DNA of 64,000 nt. It comes from Sorex araneus (lineage: Eukaryota; Chordata; Mammalia; Eulipotyphla; Soricidae). The notes under the pieces were generated by a model. It saw only the letters and a program-made list of their open reading frames with translations. It ran no database searches and had not been told where the DNA came from. Numbering within the stretch: the stretch's first letter is position 1; each line of letters opens with the position of its first letter. The stretch lies in the NCBI RefSeq assembly GCF_027595985.1, contig NC_073306.1, forward strand, positions 99,359,426 to 99,423,425, in the 5' to 3' direction. A program made the position numbers and the translations under genes. This document shows, one piece after another, positions 1 to 23,041 of the stretch.

Positions 1-645
1 AACAGAAATGCAAAATCCCAAACTAGGAATTGAGCTATAAGACCCAGGAATTCCACTCCTGGGACTATACCCCAAGGGCCCAAAGCACGAATCAGAAAGA
101 ACATCTGCGCTCCTATGTTAACTGCTATAGTCAAATACTATAGTCAAAATAAGAAGACAAACCAAATGTCCACGAACAGATGACTAGATAAAGAAACTAC
201 AGTACATATACACAAGAGAATACTCAGCAGCCTTAAGAAAACAGAGTCATGCAATTTGCTACAATGTGGACGGATCTGGAGAGTATTGTGGTGAGTGAAA
301 TCAGCCAGAGGAAAAGGAACAGACTCGGCTGATCTCTTTCATACGTGGGATATAGAGAAACTTCGCAGGGAAATATCAAATGCCCAGTGGCAACAGAAAG
401 GAAGAGCAAGAGAGCTGGTCCTCAGGAAGCAGGCTGGACTGGGACAGGGGGAGGCTGATAAGTTAGGGCAGGGAACGTTAGGCCGGTGGGGGGAAGGGAA
501 AGGTATCTGCCAGAGTCAAGTTGGGGGCTAGGAAGGAAACTGGGGACATCATGGAGGGTAGCAGGCACTGAAGAAATTGGTGTTATATGCCTGAAACTCA
601 ATCATAAGTATCTTTGTAACTCTGTAATTAAAGGTGATTTCATAT
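1..645 (+). mobile_element. L1 3' end (ORF2 tail and 3' UTR)
   Basis: This holds decayed ORF2 C-terminal sequence ('ATTCCACTCCTGGGACTATA', then the ATGGAGAGTAT...GTGAGTGAAAT region) followed by the G-rich 3' UTR, ending near 'CTGTAATTAAAGG'. It lies in ALDH3A2 intron 6 and continues leftward off the window. Confidence 0.8.
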
Positions 646-1975
646 AAAAGAGAAAAATAAGAAATGTAAATCCAAGTATTATTTTTTGAAAAAAGTCCTG
701 GATGATTTGGACATATTAAATCTCCAAGAAATGTGAATTCAAGAACTTTGCAAATCAAAGAAAAGATAAAAACGTGGCTATAATCTAGTCACAGTTAACC
801 GTGTTCATAGTTTATTCATACATGCACAGGCTATCTTTCTATAGACAGATGACTCCTTACTACAATTTCTTAACTGAAAATTCTTCTTTGCACTTTATTA
901 CAATTTCATTAAGAAACGTGCCTAAATGATCAAGATTCCCTTAGCCCGGTAAGATTTAGTGTCCTGCCCTTCTGGGAAAGGGGCCAAAAAGGGAGGGACA
1001 AGGATGATGCAGAAGCTCTGTAGTATCCCAGAGTCCAAGTCACCAGCTAGTGGCACTCCAAACAAATGACCCTACATGCAAGCTCCATGTGAACTAAAAG
1101 AAGACATCTGACAAGAACCAGTTTGCACTTCTTTATGCCTAATTTTCTTTGGCATTATCTCCTTTGAGTGATTGAGGATGACTCTTCCCAATGAAATTGA
1201 AGGGTATGTAAGCTACTCAACAATCACATGCCCACCTCTCTCCTAGATTAGAGGAATGATGTGATTTCCTTGTCTACCCTTCCCGTGGATAAGGTGACTT
1301 TGACCTAAGGTCAGTAGGAGGTCCCCAACTAGTTGGGGTAATCATAACAACTTTCACTTAGTCACTCATGAGCCCAGAAGTTGGCAGAGTCAAATGCTGA
1401 AGATGGGAGTCGCACCAATGAAGTGCAGGGAGTGAAGGGAGAGCTGAGAGCCAGACCTCATGGCAGAAGCGCCTTAACTGCTCTTTGTGATAAGGAATGC
1501 TTTAGTCTTTTTTCAAGCTGTTTTGTGTTTTATTGTTTGGGGGCCTTTCCGATGGTGCTGGGGGAGTGAGACCAGGTCTAACAAGCATGTAAAAGCCATG
1601 TAGTGCTGGGAATCCAACCCAGAGCTCTGCACATGTCAGGCATGTTCCAGCCCTTTGAATTATTTCCCCAGTTAAAAACTGTTATCTGATAAGAGGACAT
1701 GGTTAAAGCTACTGGGGCAGCTGTTTTGCCAAGTAAATGCATTAATTGTATACTTCTATGTTATCACAGAAAAATGTGTTTAAAATTCAAAAGCTATACA
1801 TAAAAAATACAAAAATAAAAGTCAAACACAAGAAAGCTAATAAGCAATAAGATCATGTACAACAGAGCAAAATAGTCTTTCCACAACAGTATTACCAAAT
1901 AATAAGACAGCTCTATGCTACCACATAGGGTTGTTAGGAAGAAAAAAAATAATTAAGATAAAGTACATATGTAAA
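646..1975. other. ALDH3A2 intron 6, mostly unique sequence
   Basis: I saw no exon, RNA gene or clear repeat here. Part of 1,500-1,660 may be a very old antisense SINE copy (it ends 'ATGTCAGGCATGTTCCAGCCC'), but it is too decayed to call. Confidence 0.4.
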
Positions 1976-2155
1976 TATGGTTGGAGCAATATAGTACACT
2001 GGGTAGAGTGCTTCTCTTGCATGTGGCTGACCCTGGTTCAATCCCCAGCATCCCATACAGTCCCATTAGCCTGCCAGGACTGACCCCTGAGAGCAGAGCC
2101 AGGAGTAAGCCCTGAGCACCGCCAGCTGTGCCCCCCACTACACACACACACACGC
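1976..2155 (+). mobile_element. tRNA-headed SINE, degraded
   Basis: The tRNA-like head (GGTTGGAGCAATATAGTACA), B-box-like TGGTTCAATCC and 'CAGCATCCCATA' are all present. The usual A-rich tail is replaced by a short CA run. Confidence 0.8.
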
Positions 2156-2238
2156 AAATCTAAAATCAAAATATATGTGAAATCAAAAATCTAGTGCAAG
2201 AGAGCATTATTAAGTGTGTGCACACATGTAGTATCTAG

Positions 2239-2419
2239 GTTTTTTTTGGTTTTTGGTTTTTGGGTCACACCCGGCATTGCACTGGTGTTACTCCTGGCTC
2301 ATGCACTCAGGAATTACCGCTGGCGGTGCTCAGGGGACCATATGGGATGCTGGGAATCGAACCTGGGTCGGCCACGTGCAAGGCAAATGGCCTACCCGCT
2401 GTGCTATTGCTCCAGCCCC
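2239..2419 (-). mobile_element. tRNA-headed SINE
   Basis: Full-length antisense copy flanked by the direct repeat TAGTATCTAG at 2229-2238 and 2420-2429. It lies 135 bases beyond the donor of ALDH3A2 exon 6. Confidence 0.93.
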
Positions 2420-2506
2420 TAGTATCTAGTTTTTAACTAAATTAGTATACCAGATAGTACTTAACAATTTATTAATTTGCAGAGATATTTTGAGTCAAGG
2501 CTGTTA

Positions 2507-14305
<11,799 letters not shown>

Positions 14306-14484
14306 GGCCTCGTCCTAAAACGAAAAAGGGAGCTGGAGAGGCGCCGCGGCCGAGCCCCCACCGCCCTCCCCGGAACCATGCGGCCCCTCCGGCAGCCGGG
14401 GAGCAGCACCTCACCAGCGATCCTGCCGCCTCTAACTGCCCACCAGCACGGCGCCCGGCCGGCACGACCCCGAGTCACGCGCCT

Positions 14485-14506
14485 ATTGGCCGGTGTGCAG
14501 CACGTG
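14485..14506 (-). promoter_or_regulatory. CCAAT box and CACGTG E-box in ALDH3A2 promoter
   Basis: About 180-200 bases upstream of the ATG, the minus strand shows a CCAAT box (14485-14489, context GGCCAATAGG) and a palindromic CACGTG within GTCACGTG (14501-14506). These fit an NF-Y site and a USF/MiT-type E-box. There is no TATA box nearby, consistent with a CpG-island promoter. Binding is inferred only. Confidence 0.55.
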
Positions 14507-15784
14507 ACCATCCAGCCCCGCCCCGCTCCGCCCACACGGGGCCTTGGGCATCGCGGCGGGGGCGGAGGGTCCGGGGGCCACGCCCAGGCGGGCGGGGGCG
14601 GTGCGGGGGCCCGGGCGGCTGCGTGCGAGGCCGAGATCGTCCCGGAGGCCTAGCGGCCGCCACCGACACCACCAAATCGCTGCTGAGACCTGGTTCTGAG
14701 CGGGGAGCGCGCGGCGTCCTGAGGGCACGCGGCCCCGACCGCCGAACGCCGCGGGGGACCTTTCTGCCCCGCCTGCGCCTCGCGCCCGGCTCCCGCGGGA
14801 CGGGCTGCGGCCGGAGGCCGGCGCCCACGCGCTCCGCGGCCTAGTGTGTCCGGGAGCCGCCGCCCCCGGCGCCCCGAGAGCTGGGCCGCGCCGGTCGCCC
14901 GCGGGGGCCTGGAAGCCGTCAGCATCGCCGGTGCCGGCCGGCTCCTTCTGGCTGCCCAGACCGATCACCCTGTTTCCTACGGCCCTTCACTGCGGTGCCT
15001 CCAGGGCCACCCCACCGTTAGAGCCCAGTCCTTCGTGTCTGTGCACCGCAGCGCGGCAGAGATCCCCGTCCCGCCTCCCTCTCGCCGCGCCGCCGCCCCA
15101 CCACCCCGCCGAGGCGGCCGGAGCCTCCTGCCCTCCCCCGACCCCTTCCACCCGGCTCCGGGTTTCCAGCTGACGCGAACTCCGGTGGGGCCTGGGCTTT
15201 ACCCCGCTTCCCCTCTGCGATGCATCCCGCTCCGCCGTTCCCTCAAGATGACAGTGTCTGAAGTCTGGACAAAGCTCTGAGAAGGAATCAGCTGAGCCTT
15301 TGGCTCTGGCTTTAAAACTATTGAGTCCGAGACGCAGAACCCTAACGCGCCCTACCCTAGTCAGAGCACACTCCTACCCGAAGTGGGCATCCTGCCGGCT
15401 TCCCTGCTGCGCCCCCCCCCGTGCAGTTACGTCGCTCCAGTCCCGCGCCCACCCTGTCTTACTCTGTACCCCCGGGGACCCGGCGTGTATAAGCTACTTT
15501 TCCCCAGTTCTCCTGCTGTCTGGCTCCCAGTGACGCTGTACCAGTAGAAGGCAGAGCACATCCAAGACTTGGCAGGAGGAGCAAAGTGACTTATCGGATT
15601 CAGTTACGGCAATTGCCAGCCAGTTCTATGATAGAAGTGAGGGTAGGATGAGTCTTGATGAACAACTTTCTTATTGGCCAGTGTGGCTCTTCAGTAAGTG
15701 CCGGATAGTTATGACCTCGTCTTCCAGTCGCTCACAAGCTGGGGCCAGTTCCTCTAAGTTCCAACTATAGGTGTTTTTACTTTT

Positions 15785-15885
15785 CGTTTGAGGACCACAC
15801 CCCGCAGTGCTCAGGGCTCACTCCAGGCGCTGTGCTCGGGTAACACTCCTCGGCTATCACTGTATCTATCGCTCCAGCCCGCAAA
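15785..15885 (-). mobile_element. tRNA-headed SINE, shortened
   Basis: Antisense remnant from 'GAGGACCACACCCCGCAGTG' to 'TCGCTCCAGCCC', with an internal loss of about 70 bases. Confidence 0.7.
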
Positions 15886-16171
15886 ACTCAGATGATTTTT
15901 GGCAGCTTCTGTTCTTTGACACCAACCCTTTTTTGCTTTTGAGGTCTCTTACTCTTAAAGTCTCCTTATAAACTGATTGAAACTGCTTCCTGTTATTGAC
16001 ACATCCAGAAGGTACTTTGACCATGATACATCCCTGCCCCAAGCCTCCCTCTGGCATACTTTGCCATTGTGGGGGGGGGGCGCGGGGGACAGAGCCACAC
16101 CACAGTTCACATCTACATGGATCTTTGCTTAATCTCCTCTACCTCCAACATTCTTCCCACCTACTTTTGGG

Positions 16172-16306
16172 TGGGAAATTCTCAGGGCTTACTACTAATC
16201 TACTCAGGGATCACTCCTGGCAGTGCTCAGTGTATCATGTGGTGCCAAGGATCAAACCACATGCAAGGCATATGCCTTAAACCTGTACAATCCCTCCAGC
16301 CACCCC
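16172..16306 (-). mobile_element. tRNA-headed SINE, degraded
   Basis: Antisense copy recognised by 'GATCACTCCTGGCAGTGCTC' and 'ACATGCAAGGCATATGCC'. The tail end is missing. Confidence 0.7.
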
Positions 16307-16339
16307 ACTCCAACTCATTTTAAATGATTTCCCTACTTA

Positions 16340-16590
16340 ATGGACATGGGGTCCTTGCTGTCCACTGAACACTAAGCACATTCCCACTTCTGAGCTTCTG
16401 CATTCTGTTGTTTTTGTTGCTTGGAACACTCAACTGCCTCACTTATTTTGTTCTCTGTAAATGTTACCTCCTTAAAGAAGCCTTCGCAGGTCACTGGATC
16501 TGAAAAGGCTGACTTGCTGCTCTGTCCCTTATCCTGATTAAGTTTATTTGTTTATGTCTCATTTCTCTGTTGTAGCTTTTATAAGGTTAG
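16340..16590 (+). repeat. L2-like ancient LINE 3' end
   Basis: 'TTGCTTGGAACACTC' ... 'AATGTTACCTCCTTAAAGAAG' ... resembles the mammalian L2 3' end in order and spacing. It is old and diverged. Confidence 0.5.
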
Positions 16591-16594
16591 GAAC

Positions 16595-17190
16595 TTTTTG
16601 AAAATTTATTTTATTTTTATAAAGTAGTTCACGATGATTTTTACATTCAGTATTCCAACGCCAATCCCACCACCACTGCACTTTCCCACCACCGTTATTT
16701 CCAATTTTCCCATCCACCACCCAAGCCTGCCCCAATAGCAGTCCCTAAATAATTTATTTTGTATTGCTTGCTATGAATAATTTGCTAAAAATGATCAAAA
16801 AAGATTTCCTTAGAAGAAAGTGTGTGAAGATTATCATCTATCATTCTGGAGTCATTAAATCCTTGTAAAAGAGATTAACTAACATGTTGTTACAGGTTAA
16901 GCCTTGTTTGTTAATAGTTTCTTAATCAAGATTGGTTGCCTTCTACTTTACATCCCATCCAATGTGGTGTGCTAGTCCTGGCATAACAGTGGTATACAGT
17001 ATGAGATGTTGCTCCAGGAATTATAAAATTTTGAATGGGTGATACAGCTGGAGTTAATTTAACTCAATGTTGACTTTGGGGTCCAGAAGCACCTCTGCAG
17101 CTTGTTAATCTCTTTAATCTCTTTTGAGATTTATTTATGAGTCTCAGGATCATGGCCAGTTAATGAGTTTATATGCAGTTTATGTGCATG
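16595..17190 (-). mobile_element. Old L1 3' UTR, antisense
   Basis: 'GTATTCCAACGCCAATCCCA' and 'ATTTATTTTGTATTGCTTGC' recur in diverged form at 33,890-34,690, marking an older L1 3'-UTR family in reverse orientation. Confidence 0.6.
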
Positions 17191-17271
17191 ACTGTAAGGC
17201 TACCAAAAGAACCGGAGGTTTGGGGAAATACTTTGTTTAAGAGCCTGGAAATTTTGGAGGGACTGTTTTTA

Positions 17272-17453
17272 CTTTTTTTTGGCGGGGGGAGGTGGGGTGG
17301 ATAGCACCTGGCGATGCACAAGGGTCACTCCTGGCTCTGCACTCAGGAATTATCCCTGGTGCTCAGGGGACCACATGGGATGCTGGGAATCAAACCTGGG
17401 TCGGCCGCATGCAAGGCAAACGCCCTACCCGCTGTGCTATCACTCCAGCCCCA
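17272..17453 (-). mobile_element. tRNA-headed SINE
   Basis: Antisense copy between GGACTGTTTTTA (17260-17271) and GGACAGTTTTTA (17454-17465). The start is unusually G-rich instead of poly-T plus GC. Confidence 0.9.
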
Positions 17454-17932
17454 GGACAGTTTTTAATGTTCACTGTAATATCAGTACCTATTATAAAACT
17501 TGTCCAATAGTGTAACTCAATAAATGTGTATTTAACAAATGATTGATACCTTCTCAAAGAACCATCATGTTGTTCATTTCTACTTTCCCCTTAGCTTATT
17601 TTGACAAAAATATCCCAGACTATATAAAAATTAAAATCAGGCATGTTTAAAGAGGAGGTCTCAGATTTCTTACAGTTCAGGGAAAAGTACCAACACATAA
17701 TGAGTATCAAAAAACAACTTCATAAGTAATTGGGGTCTGCCAAGGCATAGGAGACCAACTAGCTAATGCTGGTATAATTAAATGGGTCTCAATATGTAAA
17801 TCAGTGTTCACCACAAAGTATACCAAATTATCTTTTTGATAAGATATTTTCTCACTCTGGGTTAATAAACATTTGTAAAGGACCAGGTAAGTTGAGATAT
17901 GAATCATACAATAAAACTTAAAATGTACATAA

Positions 17933-18029
17933 GGCCAGAGAGATAGTATAGCAGATAGGGTGCTTGCGTTGTCTGTGGCTGATCTGGATTTGATTCCTGA
18001 GCCCTGCTAGGAGTAAGGCCTAAGAACTG
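17933..18029 (+). mobile_element. tRNA-headed SINE, truncated old copy
   Basis: Head region 'GGCCAGAGAGATAGTATAGC' with a shortened tail 'AACTGCTGGGTGTGGGG'. A young SINE follows at once. Confidence 0.7.
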
Positions 18030-18039
18030 CTGGGTGTGG

Positions 18040-18212
18040 GGGGCTGGAGCGATAGCACAGCGGGTAGGGCGTTTGCCTTGCACGCGGCCGACCCGGGTTC
18101 GATCCCCAGCATCCCATATGGTCCCCTGAGCACCGCCAGGAGTAATTCCTGAGTGCAGAGCCAGGAGTAACCCCTGTGCATCGCCAGGTGTGACCCCCCC
18201 CAAAAAAAAAAT
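18040..18212 (+). mobile_element. tRNA-headed SINE, near consensus
   Basis: Head, A and B boxes and tail are essentially consensus. It abuts the older copy just upstream, so its poly-A tail joins unique DNA only on the right. Confidence 0.92.
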
Positions 18213-18286
18213 GTAAATAGTGAACAGAATTCCATTGTAAGAACAGAACAGGAATCTATATAATCTAAGGCAGGTTTGTTTGTTTT

Positions 18287-18540
18287 TTTGCGCGATAGCA
18301 CAGCGGGTAGGGTGTTTGCCTTGCGGCCAACCAGGGTTTGATTCCTCTGTCCGTCCCTCTCGGAAAGCCCAGCAAGCCACCAAGAGTATCTCGCCCGCAT
18401 GGCAGAGCCTGGCAAGCTCCCCGTGGCATATTCAATATGCCAAAAACAGTAACAACAAGTCTCACAATGGAGATGTTACTGGTGCCCACTTGAGCAAATT
18501 GATGAACAACAGGGACGACTGTGCTACAGTGCTATAGTGC
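18287..18540 (+). mobile_element. Second-type tRNA-headed SINE (long tail)
   Basis: Shares the tRNA head (GCGCGATAGCACAGCGGG) with the common SINE but has a different 3' half: 'GAGAGTATC...CATGGCAGAGCCTGGCAAG...GGCATATTCAATATGCC...GGAGATGTTACTGGTGCCC...GAGCAAATTGATGAACAAC'. It ends in a GTGCTA-rich stretch, not poly-A. Confidence 0.85.
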
Positions 18541-18647
18541 TGAATATCAAAGAGATGTTTCTCCTACTGAGCCTAAGCTGTGGTGATTTCCCCGATAAGG
18601 GCACTTTGGAGACTAAGGTTTGGGAAAGGATTAAGGATAATGTCTTT

Positions 18648-19163
18648 CATGGAGAGTATCATGCTGAGTGAAATGAGTCAGAAAAAGGGACAGACATAGA
18701 AGGACTGCACTCATTTGTGGAGGATAGAATAACATCACCTGAGGCCGACACCCAACTACAGTAGATACAAGGGCCAGGGGGATTGCCCCATAGCTGGAAG
18801 CCTGCTTCATGAGTGAAGGGGAGAAGGCAGATGGAATAGAGAAGGGATCACTAAGAAAATGATGCCCGAAGAAACCAGTTGGGATGGGAGATGCATGCTG
18901 AAAGTAGATAATGAACCAAACATGATGAACTCTCAGTGTCTGTGTTGCAAGCCATAATGCCCAAAAGTAGAGAGACAGTATGGGGAATATTGTCTACTGT
19001 GGAGGCAGGGGGAGAGTGGGAAAGGGGGGTATACCGGGGATATCAGTGGTGGGGAATGTGTACTGGTTGAGGGATGGTGTTTTATCATTGTATGATTGTA
19101 ACCCAAACATGAAAGCTTGTAACTATCTCACGGTGATTCAATAAAAAAATTTTGTTTTAAAAA
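18648..19163 (+). mobile_element. L1 3' end, 5'-truncated
   Basis: Runs from 'CATGGAGAGTATCATGCTGA' through the 3' UTR to 'CGGTGATTCAATAAAAAAAT'. Flanked by the perfect 15-bp repeat AAGGATAATGTCTTT at 18633-18647 and 19164-19178. Confidence 0.92.
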
Positions 19164-19178
19164 AAGGATAATGTCTTT

Positions 19179-19340
19179 GGGGCTAGAGCAATAGCACATT
19201 TGCCTTGCACATGGTTGACCCAGTTTCGATTCCCAGCATCCCACATGGTCCGCCGAGCACCGCTAGGACTTATTCCTGAGTGCAGAGCCAGGAGTTAATC
19301 CCTGTGCATTGCTGGGTGTGACCCAAAAAGAAAAAAAAAA
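19179..19340 (+). mobile_element. tRNA-headed SINE at the L1 target site
   Basis: Lies between AAGGATAATGTCTTT (19164-19178) and AAGGATAATCTCTTC (19341-19355). It therefore used the same site as the L1 directly upstream. Confidence 0.92.
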
Positions 19341-19900
19341 AAGGATAATCTCTTCAAGGAATTTAAAGGAGGGGCTCGTATCCCCCAACTATTATTCTGG
19401 GCAACTTGGGAAATTGTTAATTCCATCATTAAGGCTTTGGAAGGTACCTCTGAGGAGGAGGATATTTGATATACTATGGGAGGCTTTCCTCAGGAGTTAA
19501 ACAGAGAGGATTTTAAGATTGAGATTGAAACAAAGAAAGTTCCTACTACTGAGAGAGCCATGCCTTCAGCTCCTCCCATACCTAAGCCTAGAAAGAAGCC
19601 TGATGCTAAATGCTTGGCTACTCCCATACCCAAGCCCCAAAAGAAGCCCAGCGCCTTTCCAGTGGAAACACATTCTCAAAGTATAAATCTCTCTGGTGCT
19701 GGTAAATTGTTGCTCCAACTAATGTCGCATCAAAGAGACCCCACATCCTCTGTATTAATCCATTTCCAGTGCATCAGATGAAAGTGATGTGGATGATGAA
19801 CCAGCTGCCATTTCCTCAGATTCTGAGTCTGAGAGCAGCTCGGTAGAGAGGGCTTGTCACAGGAGTCGCAGCCCCTTCAGGCAGCTCCAGAAATGCTCCC

Positions 19901-20569
19901 TATAGAAGCTTACAGCTGAGACCTCCTGACCATTATGTCCTCCTTTTCCTTAATAAGGGGCGCAGAACAGCCTAAAAATCCTCATTAGCATTTTCAAAAG
20001 CCAGTTGTTTTTACAAATGCCCTTAAGTTTCCTTACCCTTAACCTGCCTTTCTAAAGTATGCATAAGGTTCCAAGGCCTGCTGAACAGTCTTTGTAATAG
20101 CTTCCCTTAAATTTGGCATCTGCATCAATCTTTTCTCAGGCATAAATCAATTTAATCCCTGAAAATTTTCACTCAGAATGGCCTAGGTCATGAAGTTTTG
20201 CCTTGGCCTCATCACTGAACCACATCCTTCACTGCTTGTACTGAGAATAGCTTAAGCATGTCTTAGCTACCACGTGAAGATCTTGAGGTACCAAATAAGC
20301 CTTTTTTACTCCAGCCTTTTTATTCCCCTATAAGATATTCCCTACAGTACGAAGATGTAGGTCCGCACGAGGAACAGGCTTTTTTGAAATGACTTGAATG
20401 AATCTTTACCCCTTCACAAGACGGAGCCTGATCTTCCTTCAGCTGGATGGGGAAAAAGAGACGGAGCTCATGCTGTCTGGGTGGGATCTATAAAAAGTGT
20501 GCTGTATTTTTATCTAAAATATACAAAACACTTAGAAATAAGTTTGTCCATTAAAGAAATCATGTTCAG
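19901..20569. other. Unassigned sequence after gag remnant
   Basis: I could not assign this stretch. No open frame of note has a recognisable domain, and no clear repeat boundary is visible. It may be more of the decayed ERV. Confidence 0.3.
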
Positions 20570-20731
20570 GGGCTGGACTGATAGCACAGCGGGTAGGGAG
20601 TTTGCCTTGCACGTGGCTGACTCGGGTTAGATTCCCACCATCCCATATGGTCCCCCAGCACCGCCAGGAGTAATTCCTGAGTGCAGAGCCAGGAGTAACT
20701 CCTGTGCACCGCTGGGTGTGACCCCAAAAAA
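20570..20731 (+). mobile_element. tRNA-headed SINE
   Basis: Plus-strand copy flanked by AAATCATGTTCAG at 20557-20569 and 20732-20744. Confidence 0.94.
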
Positions 20732-20817
20732 AAATCATGTTCAGTATTTATACCATCTATTATATTGAATGTTTCCCACAAGAATTATAGAATGCCTTTA
20801 TCAACTCAGTTTTGTTT

Positions 20818-20982
20818 TGTTTTGTTTTTTGAGGCCATACCCAGCAATGCTCAGGGATTATTCATGACTCTGCGCTCAAGAATTACTCTTGGTGGTGCTT
20901 GGGGAACCATATGGGATGCCAGTGATCAAGCCCAGGTTGGCTGCATGCAAAACAAGCATCCTACCCACTATATATCCAGCCC
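20818..20982 (-). mobile_element. tRNA-headed SINE, older
   Basis: Antisense copy with (TTTTG)n at its start and 'GGGAACCATATGGGATGCCA' in the middle. The head is decayed. Confidence 0.8.
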
Positions 20983-21242
20983 TCAACTCACTTTAAATTG
21001 TTTACATAATTAAATTGCTTATATAATTTTAATCCTTATTGTGGTGACAAATGATAAATTATTTTTCTTACTTGAGTAAGTCTGATATTCTTTGATATTA
21101 TCAATTATATTTATTACCAATTGTTAGTATAGAATCATTAGTATATTTAATTGAGTTGCTGGAGTTCACACATTTTTATTAAGAAGTTTGCAATGATATT
21201 TATAATATTGAATTGCATCTTTATTTTAAATTTATTTATATT

Positions 21243-21350
21243 TTGAGAGCTTTGAAGCCATAACCAGGGATCAGGGACCATGTAGTGCCAGGGACTGAAC
21301 CAGGCCACCTGAATACAAAGCTCCAGCTCTCTGAGCCATCTTACTAGTCC
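21243..21350 (-). mobile_element. tRNA-headed SINE fragment, old
   Basis: Weak antisense remnant, 'GAAGCCATAACCAGGGATCA' to 'GAGCCATCTTACTAGTCC'. Confidence 0.5.
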
Positions 21351-21397
21351 TGTAGTTTTATTTATTAATTTATTTTATTCATTTTTATTGTTTTTTT

Positions 21398-21537
21398 TTT
21401 CACACAAGTGGTATTCAGGGCTTACTCCTTTGCTCTCTGCACAGGGGTCACTCCAGGTGGTGCTGGGGATTAAATCCAGGTCAGGCACATGCGGGAAGGA
21501 CAAGCAGCCTAATACTGTACTATCTCTCCAGTCCTGC
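21398..21537 (-). mobile_element. tRNA-headed SINE, old
   Basis: Antisense remnant with 'CAGGGCTTACTCCTT' and 'GGGGATTAAATCCAGGTCAG'. Middle bases are missing. Confidence 0.6.
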
Positions 21538-21788
21538 AGCTTTATATTATATGTAATCTTTCCCAGATTTTGATATTAATATTCTTTTACATCATAAAGT
21601 GAATTGTTTCTTTTCCTGTTTAGACCCTTAACAGTTTTAAGTAGTATAAGATTGATCATTTTTTATAAATATTTTGCAAAATTTTCCTCTGCAAGCTACT
21701 GGGACCTATATTTTGAAAAAATTTATCCTTGTAGCTTTCACAAATTCTTCCCTGAAAATAAGTATGCTTAGATTTTCTTTTGTTGTTC

Positions 21789-22041
21789 CACTGTATCACT
21801 CTATCACTGTCATCCCATTGCTCATTGATTTGCTTGAGTGGGCACCGGTAACGTCTCCATTGTTAGACTTGTTACTGTTTTTGGCACATCAAATATGCCA
21901 CGGATAACTTGCCAGGCTCTGCCGTGTGGGTGGGATACTCTTGGTAGCTTGCCAGGCTCTCCGAGAGGGGCAGAAGAATTGAACCCAGGTCGGCCACATG
22001 CAAGGCAAACGCCCTACCCTCTGTGCTGTCACTCCAACCTT
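21789..22041 (-). mobile_element. Second-type tRNA-headed SINE
   Basis: Antisense full copy: tail first (ATCACTCTATCACTGTCATC, GCACCGGTAACGTCTCCATT), ending in the tRNA head (GCAAGGCAAACGCCCTACC). It shows the head and long tail as one element. Confidence 0.85.
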
Positions 22042-22249
22042 TTGTTGTTCCAACAAGGGAAAATTATATATTTTTTTATTCTAAAGAAAATTATCACAAT
22101 TCTAAATATACGTAACTGTACAAGATAATGTATTTTGTGCCTTTTGAGTAAGTAGTTGTATATATCTTCTGCATATATATCCACATCTGAATTTTCTGTA
22201 GATTTCTTTGGATAAGAATAAATTATATATATTTATATATATATATATA

Positions 22250-22418
22250 TTTTGCTTTTTGGGTCACACCTGGCAGTGCACAGGGGTTACTCCTGGCTCT
22301 TCACTCAGAAATTACTCCTGGCGGTGCTCAGGGGACCATATGGGATGCTGGGAATCGAACCCAGGTCGGCCGTGTGCAAGGCAAATGCCCTACCCGCTGT
22401 GTTATTGCTCTAGCCCCA
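22250..22418 (-). mobile_element. tRNA-headed SINE
   Basis: Antisense copy. The ATAAATTATAT flanks on both sides merge with a (TA)n run on the left. Confidence 0.9.
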
Positions 22419-23041
22419 TAAATTATATTTCTTTAGGAAAAATTTAATAGTTTAATTGTAGGCCTGAATTCTTTATTATGTATTGAATAGCTTCTTTTGT
22501 TCTGTACGCAACCAGTATCTTCTTTACTACATGCAACTGTTTTGTGCAATTTTCTTTGTGAAAATTTGTAGTTATCATAGGTCTTTCTTGTGTCCACACA
22601 AAAAGAGGCACATAATTTCTCATCTCATCTTCTTGGAAATATTGTCATTTGGGTAACTTATTGGGTAACTCTCTTTCACATACTTTCACAAAGGCTGAGG
22701 GCCTTTGAAGTATTTAATTAACTTTTAGTTAAACGTTGTTATTCTCTATTTGGGACACAGAACTTGTATTTATTAATGTCTTATCTCTACCAAGCTTGTT
22801 GCTAAATACTGGAGGAAAATAGCATTTAAGCAAAGATCAAACTTAAGGAGCTGCTGAGTTTTACAATTCAGATTAACTTAAAAGAAACAAATACAAATAC
22901 ATGGTGGTGCTCAAGTGGTAGAGTACATGACTTGCATATTCAAGGCCAGGATCCCTGGCACCACATGGCCCCCATCACTGCGCAATGTCCCCAAGCACCA
23001 CTTGGAGTGGCCTGCCTCCCCAGCACTGTGAGCTCTTTCTT

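Larger units (their letters stand above)
18560..19900 (+). pseudogene. Betaretrovirus-like gag remnant, broken
   Basis: Two pieces (18560-18632 and 19356-19900) carry a matrix-type pattern (DFPDKGTLETKVWERI, then a PQLLFWATWEIV stretch), followed by a proline/lysine-rich region with two PIPKPxKKP units and an acidic SDSESES run. An L1 and a SINE separate the pieces, and in-frame stops break the rest. The family match is from pattern memory, so it is moderate at best. No LTR was found next to it. Confidence 0.45.
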
